From an uncultured Lachnospiraceae bacterium (GTDB lineage: Bacteria; Bacillota_A; Clostridia; Lachnospirales; Lachnospiraceae), in NCBI GenBank assembly GCA_905200565.1, contig CAJKKX010000121.1, forward strand, positions 1 through 6,930: a DNA stretch of 6,930 bases, written 5' to 3'. The position numbers and the translations under genes are program-made. Below the pieces are notes generated by a model that worked only from the letters and a program-made list of their open reading frames with translations, was not told the origin of the DNA and did no database searches. Of the stretch, positions 1 to 6,200 are shown one piece after another. The stretch's first letter is position 1; each line of letters begins with the position of its first letter.

Positions 1-714
1 GGCGTGCTGATCAAGCCGCTTTTGGATGCGTTCGGGGTGCTGAGCGTCTCGACCATCAGCTTTTTGTCGGGCTGCACCGTGCTGTCGATGTCCTGTTACT
101 CCGTTGTAAAGGCAAAACTGAGCGGGGATTCCCTGGTGGATATGAAAACCGGAACGCCGCTTGCCGTCGGCGCGGCGCTCGGCGGCGTGGCAGGAAAAAT
201 GATGTTCCAGTATCTCACGGAGATGTTTGCCGACAAAGACCGGGTGGGCGCGATCCAGGCTATCTGCCTGCTTCTGATTACCTTTGGGACAATGCTCTAT
301 ACCATCCGAAAAGATAAGATCAAAACGCATCATGTGACGGGTATTGCCCCCTGCGTTGCAATCGGGCTGGTGCTCGGCATCTGCTCGTCCTTCCTGGGAA
401 TCGGCGGCGGTCCGATCAATCTGGTGGTGCTGTTTTTCTTCTTTTCCATGGACACGAAAACGGCGGCGCAGAATTCCCTGTATATTATTTTGTTTTCGCA
501 GATTACCAGTCTTATCAACACGCTGGTGACGCGGACCGTGCCGGAATTCAGTATCGCTTTGCTGGTGCTGATGGTCGGCGGCGGGATCCTTGGAGGCATG
601 GCGGGCAGAGCGATTAATAAAAAGATAGACGGCAGTGTGGTAAACCGCCTGTTTATCGGACTGATGGGTGTGATCATGCTGATCTGCGTGTATAATATTT
701 ATCAGTTTATGTAA
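1..714 (+). CDS. TSUP-family (TauE/SafE) membrane permease, 5'-truncated by the window edge
   Basis: This is the C-terminal portion of a polytopic inner-membrane permease of the TSUP (TauE/SafE/DUF81) family, whose members move sulfite, organosulfur compounds or other small anions. The frame is open from base 1. The first visible residues (GVLIKPLLDAFG) match the segment that normally follows the first glycine-rich motif of the family, so the true start and roughly 20-40 residues lie upstream; the GTG at position 4 is not a credible start. About seven hydrophobic segments are visible. The second-half hallmark GIGGGP is at visible residues 133-138, followed by a strongly hydrophobic helix (LVVLFFFF), and GGGILGGMAG lies near residue 195. 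The stop at 712-714 is 40 bases before the sulfatase-maturating enzyme, with no terminator seen between, so the two are probably co-transcribed. The neighbour suggests a sulfur-related substrate such as sulfite or sulfate, but specificity cannot be read from the sequence. Confidence 0.9.
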   Translation, partial: GVLIKPLLDAFGVLSVSTISFLSGCTVLSMSCYSVVKAKLSGDSLVDMKTGTPLAVGAALGGVAGKMMFQYLTEMFADKDRVGAIQAICLLLITFGTMLYTIRKDKIKTHHVTGIAPCVAIGLVLGICSSFLGIGGGPINLVVLFFFFSMDTKTAAQNSLYIILFSQITSLINTLVTRTVPEFSIALLVLMVGGGILGGMAGRAINKKIDGSVVNRLFIGLMGVIMLICVYNIYQFM

Positions 715-754
715 CTAAGAAATTTCTGGCAGGATTACGAAAAGGAGACTTACT

Positions 755-1876
755 ATGCCGCCGATCAGTGTTTTGATGAAGCCCTCGTCCGGTATGTGTA
801 ATATGAAGTGCGATTACTGCTTTTACTGCGATGAGACGAAAAAGCGGACGCAGCAGTCCTTTGGTTTTATGAAGGAAGAGACGTTAAAGAATATTATCCG
901 CAGGACGATGCTGCGCGCCCAGGGCGGCATCAGCTATGCTTATCAGGGCGGAGAGCCGACGCTGCGCGGAATTGATTTTTTCAAAAAAGCGGTGGAATAC
1001 CAGAAACAATACAATAAACACGGCATCCAGGTGCAAAATGCCTTTCAGACGAACGGTTATTTGCTGGATGAGGAATGGTGCCGGTTCTTAAAGGAAAATC
1101 ACTTTCTGGTCGGCGTTTCTCTGGACGGTATTCAGGAAATTCACGACGCTTACCGTCACGGAAAGGACGGCGGACCCACCTACGAACGTGTTGTGCGGGC
1201 CACAAAGCTGTTGGATGAGTACGGCGTGGACTACAACATTCTGACGGTAGTGAACCGGCGGGTAGCGGGGCGGATCGAAGAGATTTATGAAAATTATCGC
1301 AGGCACGGGTGGAGGTACCAGCAGTACATTGCCTGCCTTGACCCGCTGGGCGAGCCGCACGGCCGGAACGAATATGCTCTGCGTCCGCAGGAATACGGAG
1401 TGTTTCTGACCCGCCTGTTTGAGCTTTGGTATGCCGACCTGCAGAAACAGCGGCAGCCTTATATTCGGACGTTTGAGAATTATATCAGCATTCTGGCAGG
1501 CTACCTTCCGGAGGCGTGCGACCAGAGAGGAACCTGCGGGATACAGTACGTCGTCGAGGCGGACGGCGGCGTGTATCCGTGCGATTTTTATATGACGGAT
1601 GAATATCTCCTGGGAAATTTTAACGACTGCAGACTGGATGCGCTCGATGAACGCCGCCGGGAGATCGGATTTTTGGAGCGGTCGCAGAAGCTGTCCGCAG
1701 AATGCAGAGCGTGCAGATATTATCACATCTGCCGGGGCGGCTGCCAGCGCAACCGGGACTGGGATCCACAGAAGAAAGCGTATGAAAACTATTTCTGCAG
1801 CGCGTACAAAATCTTTTTCGATGCGTGTTATGAGCGCATGAGGGAGATAGCGGAAGAAACAGTGAGATCCAGGTAA
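755..1876 (+). CDS. Anaerobic sulfatase-maturating enzyme (radical SAM/SPASM, anSME)
   Basis: This cytoplasmic enzyme uses S-adenosylmethionine and iron-sulfur clusters to oxidise a Cys or Ser in the sulfatase active-site motif to formylglycine, activating type I sulfatases without oxygen. The 373-residue protein starts MPPISVLMKP and has the radical SAM cluster motif Cx3Cx2C at C15, C19 and C22, followed by FY. It also has QGGEP at 64-68 and a C-terminal SPASM domain. Cysteines C255, C261, C276, C317, C320, C326, C330 and C348 fall where the ligands of the two auxiliary 4Fe-4S clusters are expected. D277, in YPCDFY, corresponds to the proposed catalytic base of the C. perfringens enzyme; from memory of that protein the numbering appears to coincide. 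Length is typical. AAGGAG at 742-747, seven bases before the ATG, fixes the start. No sulfatase is in the window, so its substrate is probably encoded upstream or elsewhere. A strong terminator follows. Confidence 0.95.
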   Translation: MPPISVLMKPSSGMCNMKCDYCFYCDETKKRTQQSFGFMKEETLKNIIRRTMLRAQGGISYAYQGGEPTLRGIDFFKKAVEYQKQYNKHGIQVQNAFQTNGYLLDEEWCRFLKENHFLVGVSLDGIQEIHDAYRHGKDGGPTYERVVRATKLLDEYGVDYNILTVVNRRVAGRIEEIYENYRRHGWRYQQYIACLDPLGEPHGRNEYALRPQEYGVFLTRLFELWYADLQKQRQPYIRTFENYISILAGYLPEACDQRGTCGIQYVVEADGGVYPCDFYMTDEYLLGNFNDCRLDALDERRREIGFLERSQKLSAECRACRYYHICRGGCQRNRDWDPQKKAYENYFCSAYKIFFDACYERMREIAEETVRSR

Positions 1877-1898
1877 TATAAATTAAAAAAACAATGAT

Positions 1899-1937
1899 AA
1901 ACACCCGACTGGATGAATGGTCCGGCCGGGTGTTTTT
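1899..1937 (+). terminator. Intrinsic terminator after the anSME gene
   Basis: A nine-base stem, AAACACCCG (1899-1907) with CGGGTGTTT (1927-1935), continues past one A/C mismatch into a five-pair inner stem (CTGGA with TCCGG, one G-T wobble) and a seven-base loop (1914-1920). The T-run at 1933-1937 overlaps the outer stem. It lies 22 bases after the stop of the sulfatase-maturating enzyme and separates that operon from the recombinase unit. Confidence 0.9.
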
Positions 1938-1940
1938 GTC

Positions 1941-1970
1941 TTGCAAATCTTTCTGAATCCGGGGCATACT
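1941..1970 (+). promoter_or_regulatory. Possible recombinase promoter (weak)
   Basis: Directly after the terminator, TTGCAA (1941-1946) and CATACT (1965-1970) are 18 bases apart, each matching four of six sigma-70/sigma-A consensus positions. Placement between a terminator and the recombinase gene is right, since the recombinase must have its own promoter here. The match itself is weak. No better candidate is seen in 1938-2020. Confidence 0.3.
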
Positions 1971-2031
1971 ATGAGGAATACCGGAGCGCAGAAAGCCGGG
2001 AATACTTTGGGATGAAAGAGAGGAAAAGGAT

Positions 2032-2874
2032 ATGAAGCGCGTACTGGAAGCAGGCATGTTAAATGAATTTCGGGATAGATTGCTGGAGGAGGAAAAGGCG
2101 CAGGCGACAGTGGAGAAATATATGCATGACGTCGGGGTGTTTTTTGATTACGTAAAAGAGGAAAACGGGATCGACAAGCATACCGTGATCGCATACAAGG
2201 AATATCTGACAGCGCATTATGCCGCGGCGAGCGTCAATTCGATGCTGGCGGCGCTCAATGTATTTTTGAAAGCAATGGGCTGGCACGAGTGTACGGTCAG
2301 GGCACTGAAAATCCAGAAGGAAGCTTTCCGGGAGCGGGAACGCGATCTGACGAAGGCGGAATATCTCCGTCTGCTGAAGACTGCAAAGGAAAAAGGGAAG
2401 ATGCGCCTTTACTGGACCATGCAGGTGCTGTGCGCTACGGGGATCCGCGTGAGCGAGCTGCGCTACATCACCGTGGAATCACTGCAGACCGGGAGCGCAC
2501 GGGTCTGTTCCAAAGGAAAACAGCGGACAGTGTTGCTGCCCGCGGCGCTCTGCCGGAAGCTGCGCAGATACGTCACTGAGTGCGGGATCACGGGGGACAG
2601 TATTTTTGTGACCAGAAGCGGAAAGCCGGTCGACCGGAGTAACATCTGCCACGACATGAAAGCGCTCTGCGAAGAGGCCAACATCTGCCGGGAGAAGGTA
2701 TTCCCGCACAACCTCCGCCACCTGTTTGCCGTCACATATTATAAGGCGAAGAAGGATATCTCCCACCTGGCGGACCTGCTTGGGCACGCGAGCATCAACA
2801 CCACGCGCATCTACACGCTTGTCAGCAGCGAGGAGCAGAAGCAGCAGATCGAATATCTGGGGCTGGTCGTGTGA
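2032..2874 (+). CDS. XerC/D-like tyrosine recombinase, likely invertase of the adjacent promoter switch
   Basis: This is a site-specific tyrosine recombinase of 280 residues, close to the ~300 of XerC/XerD. Residues ~8-85 form the SAM-like core-binding domain. Residues ~105-275 form the catalytic domain with a complete active site: R139 (ATGIRVSEL), K161 (SKGK, the beta-hairpin lysine), H226 and R229 (HNLRH), H252 (LLGH) and nucleophile Y261 (TTRIYT). It is therefore probably active. Start: ATG with GAGAGG at 2018-2023, eight bases upstream; a second ATG at 2056 lacks such a site. No phage, plasmid or transposition genes are beside it. Instead its stop lies 90 bases before the first of two inverted 26-bp sites with the arm-spacer-arm layout used by this family. 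I infer that it inverts the 203-bp segment between them and so switches the downstream surface-protein gene. It could also act on distant sites, or another recombinase could act here. Confidence 0.93.
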   Translation: MKRVLEAGMLNEFRDRLLEEEKAQATVEKYMHDVGVFFDYVKEENGIDKHTVIAYKEYLTAHYAAASVNSMLAALNVFLKAMGWHECTVRALKIQKEAFRERERDLTKAEYLRLLKTAKEKGKMRLYWTMQVLCATGIRVSELRYITVESLQTGSARVCSKGKQRTVLLPAALCRKLRRYVTECGITGDSIFVTRSGKPVDRSNICHDMKALCEEANICREKVFPHNLRHLFAVTYYKAKKDISHLADLLGHASINTTRIYTLVSSEEQKQQIEYLGLVV

Positions 2875-2959
2875 GAAAAGCTGTTTCGGAAGGGAGGCGG
2901 TAAAACGCGCTGCATGACTATACGGAAAAACGGATATTTTGTGCAGAATGCCGGGACAT

Positions 2960-2990
2960 AAAAATACCGCATAATATCTGTTATGCGGTA
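2960..2990 (-). terminator. IRL hairpin plus T-run: putative terminator of the leftward (OFF-state) transcript
   Basis: Read on the minus strand, the left site folds into a perfect 10-bp stem with a six-base loop and is directly followed by TTTTT (complement of A2960-A2964). That is the form of an intrinsic terminator. A transcript from the minus-strand promoter at 3034-3062 would end here after about 65-70 bases, before reaching the recombinase gene as antisense. The stem is only moderately GC-rich, so termination may be partial. Confidence 0.5.
2965..2990 (+). repeat. Left inverted recombination site (IRL)
   Basis: TACCGCATAA (2965-2974), spacer TATCTG (2975-2980), TTATGCGGTA (2981-2990). 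The two 10-base arms are perfect reverse complements and the six-base spacer is asymmetric. This is the layout of a tyrosine-recombinase core site such as dif (two binding arms around a ~6-bp crossover region). Its reverse complement matches the right site at 23 of 26 positions, with 16 uninterrupted identical bases over the centre (2970-2985 against 3199-3214). Confidence 0.9.
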
Positions 2991-3033
2991 AAGAAGCAGT
3001 CATTACATATGTATCCATCTTTTAACAATTTTT

Positions 3034-3062
3034 ATTCTAGCACCCCGGTGTAAAAAATTCAA
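3034..3062 (-). promoter_or_regulatory. Invertible extended -10 promoter, pointing away from the surface-protein gene
   Basis: On the minus strand, -35 TTGAAT (3062-3057), a 17-base spacer (3056-3040) and -10 TAGAAT (3039-3034) with an upstream TGC give an extended -10 element (TG at 3042-3041). The -35 matches four and the -10 five of six consensus positions at ideal spacing. The expected start site is near 3026-3029. The spacer contains the small dyad CACC-N2-GGTG (3041-3050). It is the best promoter seen in the 2875-3272 region. As given it fires towards the recombinase 3' end; after inversion it would fire into the surface-protein gene. Confidence 0.8.
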
Positions 3063-3076
3063 CATAAAAATTACAC

Positions 3077-3123
3077 AAAAAGCAGACCGGGGAGAAATTT
3101 TTCTCCGGTCGGGATATGTCTGC
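3077..3123 (-). terminator. Hairpin with T-run on the minus strand, behind the invertible promoter
   Basis: GGAGAA (3091-3096) pairs with TTCTCC (3101-3106) around a four-base loop. The stem extends through GACC (3085-3088) with GGTC (3107-3110), leaving a two-base bulge; GCAGAC (3082-3087) and GTCTGC (3118-3123) offer an alternative outer stem. On the minus strand a TTTTT run (complement of 3077-3081) follows. It lies upstream of the promoter in the promoter's own reading direction. After inversion it would therefore stop read-through from the recombinase gene before the ON promoter. Confidence 0.55.
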
Positions 3124-3143
3124 CCTTAAAGGGCGTCTTTTTT
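3122..3143 (+). terminator. Short hairpin with T6 on the + strand inside the invertible segment
   Basis: GCCCT (3122-3126) pairs with AGGGC (3130-3134) over a three-base loop, followed by GTC and TTTTTT (3138-3143). In the orientation given it would stop + strand read-through from the recombinase gene before the surface-protein gene, keeping OFF tight. The stem is only five pairs, but it abuts the larger 3082-3123 hairpin, which may add strength. Confidence 0.5.
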
Positions 3144-3193
3144 CGTTTTACAGCCGCGATAAAGGCATTTCAAGCGGCATTTCTTTTCGGAAA

Positions 3194-3219
3194 TACCCCA
3201 TAACAGATATTATGTGGTG
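3194..3219 (-). repeat. Right inverted recombination site (IRR)
   Basis: TACCCCATAA (3194-3203), spacer CAGATA (3204-3209), TTATGTGGTG (3210-3219). The spacer is the exact reverse complement of the left-site spacer, so the two sites are in opposite orientation and recombination between them would invert rather than delete. The three differences from the left site all lie in the arms. In RNA made after inversion the hybrid right site could still pair through two G-U wobbles, but no T-run follows it, so it should not terminate. Confidence 0.88.
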
Positions 3220-3272
3220 ATCGGCTGTCGTTCAACAGTGCGTCTGAAAAAAAGAAGAATGGAGAATGTGGA
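3220..3272 (+). promoter_or_regulatory. Leader and ribosome binding site of the surface-protein gene
   Basis: This 53-base stretch between the right site and the ATG stays fixed when the segment flips. GGAG (3261-3264), eight bases before the ATG at 3273, is a suitable ribosome binding site and supports that start. Two earlier ATGs, at 3259 and 3266, are in other frames. The 3259 frame closes at 3286-3288, overlapping the surface-protein start. No convincing + strand promoter is seen here, which supports dependence on the invertible one. Confidence 0.65.
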
Positions 3273-6200
3273 ATGCAAAGGAAAGTGAAAAAAACATTGT
3301 CATTCCTGATGGCGCTGGTCATGGTGGTATCCCTGCTGTGCGGGGGCGGTATTTCCGCGATCGCGGAGGGAACCGTGCTGACAGAACCCATCACGGAGGG
3401 CGGTACGGAAGCGGAGACAACGCCGCAGACGGCCTCGTATGAGTCGGAAACACCGGCGGCGTTCCAGGAGGAGACAGCAGGCGTGCCTGTGACGGAGCCT
3501 GCATCACAGGAGAGCGGGACAGAGGATGGAACGCTCCCGTCTGAGACGCTGACGGAGACAGTCGGCGAGACCGGGACGGAGCTGACTGAAAACAATGCTT
3601 CGCCGGAACAGGTGACGGAGACGTCCGGCGGGACAGACAGCGAAGCCGTCAGTGAGGAAAGCAGCGAATCCATCAGTGAAGCGGGCAGTGAGACAGGAAG
3701 CGAAACTGTCACAGAAGAGGAAACCGCTGAGCAGGAAAGCGAGCCGGAGAAGGTTACGGAAGCGGGAAAGCCGGAGTTTACGTATGAGGAAACCGTGGAC
3801 GGCGTTCTTGTAAGTATCTACGCGCCGGAAGGGATCCTTCCCGAGGGGACGACCGTGACGGTAAGGTCGCTTACTGCAGATATGCTGCAGACGATGGAGA
3901 AAACAATTAACGATTCTCTGTCAGGAGCAGAAAAAGAGGTTGTCCAGCTCATTGGCTTTGATATCACCTTCTATGATGCCGATGGAAATGAGATGCATGA
4001 GCTGGACGGGCAGGTGAGCATCCGATATTCAGGGATGGATATCGTGAAGGAAGCAGAGGAAGCGCGGGTCTATCACGCCGATGAAAACGGAAACATCACA
4101 AATGCGCTGACGGAAGCTGCGGCTCCGTCCGGTACGGTGGGGTTTACCTCGGATAAATTTTCACCGGTGCTGTATGCGCTGTATGCTGCGGATGACGATG
4201 GGAAATACCATGTGAATTTCTACAGCCAGGATGGCCAGACGGTTCTTCAGACGGTTGATGTTGTTGAGGGAGAGACGGCCAGCTACACCGCAGATGCAGG
4301 TCTTCTTGAAATGGAAGGAATGCTTTTTTGCGGATGGTCCAAGGATATGCAGGGCGAAACGCCTGTCTCAGAGCTGGAAGATTTTGATCTTAGTCAGCCT
4401 GTCAGCAGTGTACTGACGGGAGAAGAGAGCACGCTGAACCTTTATGCGTGGTATGGCAAAAAGGTTACTGTGTCGTTTGTCTCAAACGGAGGCACGGCAG
4501 TACCGACGCAGAACCTGGTGGAAGGCGAGAAGGCTGCAGAGCCGACAACGACGCGGGTTGGCTATACCTTTAAAGGCTGGTCCTCTGACCCGGAGAATTA
4601 CACGGCATTTGATTTTGATACGCCAATTAACGAAGATATCAGGCTTTACGCTTTCTGGGATGCCCAGCTGGTGCCGGTGAAGCTTGTCTATATGTATGAG
4701 AATGCGGACGATGACGGGTATACTCCGGCAGGAGCAAGCACCACGGTATATGCTCCGGCGGGAAGCTATCTTTCCATTGAGAAGAGTAATATTACCAGAA
4801 TCGATCAGACCCATAGCGTGCGCTATGCGGAAACCGCTGACGGAGAGCTGACGGGCTATGCGACGAATGACGCCAGTGGAAATAGGAACGCTTCGATTAA
4901 TGATGTGCGCGATACCTACTATCAGTATTCCAGCGCATCAAACAAGCGTCAGGTGATGCCGGACGGCTCCACGGTAATGCTGGTTTACTATAACCGCGCG
5001 CGGGTAACGCTGACGTTTACATATGCTTTGAATAGCAATGGGTCGATTGATATCGATCAATATATAACAGCGGACAACCGGGAAAAGTATGGGGTTGTAT
5101 ATGAAACAAAAAGATCGAATGGGTATAACGGATTTGTTTACTCCTTTACCGCGAAGTATGGACAGAATATTGTCCCGGTCTGGGCACAGGTTGGATGGGT
5201 AGAAAACGATAACTCGGGCAGTAATACTTTTGATACATGGGGGTGTCTGGATGGGCATATGCAGACGACGAATATGTATACGCTGGAGTCATCTTTATTT
5301 ATGTATGGAAGCAATGGCCTGAGCATAGAAGATGGCGTGCTGGTGGGAACCGGAGCGCTGACCGCCCAGGAGCATCCGGTTACAAAGCTTTGGGGGATTT
5401 ATGCCCGGACAACCCTGCCGGGTGAAACGGCTGATTTTACGTATGGAGATAAAAACTATACTATTTATACAGATGCCTGCCAGATGATCATGACTAGCAC
5501 TGGCACTGTAGGCTACAAAGCTCTGGAGGGATGTACCCCCATTGCAGGGGAACGAACGCTGAAAGATAATTATGGCAATCGGATGTCAATAAGAAACGTT
5601 ACTGTTAATGGCGGTTCGCTTAAAAATAAGTTTGACTCAGTATTTCCTGATAGCATTAAGAACGGGGACGGATGTCAGATCCTCCTCTATGACCGCAGTG
5701 AATTTACGTTAAGGCTTTATACGCAGACAGACGATTTAGACGTTCAAAGCGCAAACTATCTCTATGGCGACTGGATCTATAACGACGACAAGGATCTGCT
5801 TAAAATTACAGAGCCGAACATGAAAAAAGAAGGGTATCGCTTTGCAGGGTGGTATACAGATCCGGATTGTACGACGGGAACGGAGTATGTCCCGGATGAA
5901 AATTCCCGGATTACCGGAAATCTGGATCTTTATGCAAAGTGGGAGCCGAGCCAATACCTTGCGCAATATTATCTGTATACGGATGATACGACCCCGTATG
6001 CGGAGCAAGGCTTTGCGGAAGGCGGCTCAATTGACGACAAGCTGGTTCCGCAGGCTGTCCAGAGTATCTTTAAAGGCTGGTACTGGTATCAGAATGGAAA
6101 GCTGGAGAGCTTCGATTTTACCTCAGCGGTAGGTGCGGATCATGTGGATGAAAACGGAATCCTGAAGCTCTATGCTGTATGGGAAGGCTCGACTGGCAAG

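Larger units (their letters stand above)
2965..3219. other. Invertible promoter segment (phase-variation switch), present in the OFF orientation
   Basis: Two inverted 26-bp recombination sites flank 203 bases (2991-3193) that hold a strong minus-strand promoter and two hairpins with T-runs, but no convincing gene. A tyrosine recombinase gene ends 90 bases to the left; a large secreted surface protein starts 53 bases to the right with no good promoter of its own on the + strand. Inversion maps position x to 6184-x. The promoter -35 would move to 3122-3127 and the -10 to 3145-3150 on the + strand, giving a leader of about 115 bases to the ATG at 3273. This matches the known organisation of tyrosine-recombinase-controlled invertible promoters in Clostridia (for example those acted on by RecV in C. 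difficile). The layout is seen directly; inversion is inferred. Confidence 0.85.

Noticed and set aside
1088..1726. 212-codon minus-strand frame
   Set aside because: It lies wholly opposite the sulfatase-maturating enzyme, whose cysteine motifs prove the + strand frame.
2032..2874. Recombinase as the integrase of a prophage or integrative element
   Set aside because: No phage, conjugation or excisionase genes, no tRNA end and no direct-repeat attachment sites are visible; the inverted sites beside it fit a local invertase better.
2479..3018. 179-codon minus-strand frame starting just downstream of the minus-strand promoter
   Set aside because: It is antisense to the recombinase catalytic domain, has no clear ribosome binding site, its translation resembles no family I know, and the IRL hairpin with T-run would end the transcript first.
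3208..3213. TATTAT in the right site as a + strand -10 element for the surface gene
   Set aside because: The hexamer 17 bases upstream (TTTCGG, 3185-3190) is a poor -35 and no extended -10 TG is present; the motif is explained by the recombination-site arm and spacer.
3333..3344. Possible lipoprotein lipobox around C23 of the surface protein (SLLCGG)
   Set aside because: The residue before Cys is Leu and not Gly, Ala or Ser, and a good signal peptidase I site (AIA) follows eight residues later.
3170..3712. 180-codon minus-strand frame rich in Ser, Val and Pro
   Set aside because: It is the reverse of the Thr/Glu/Ser-rich low-complexity coding stretch of the surface protein; composition alone keeps it open.
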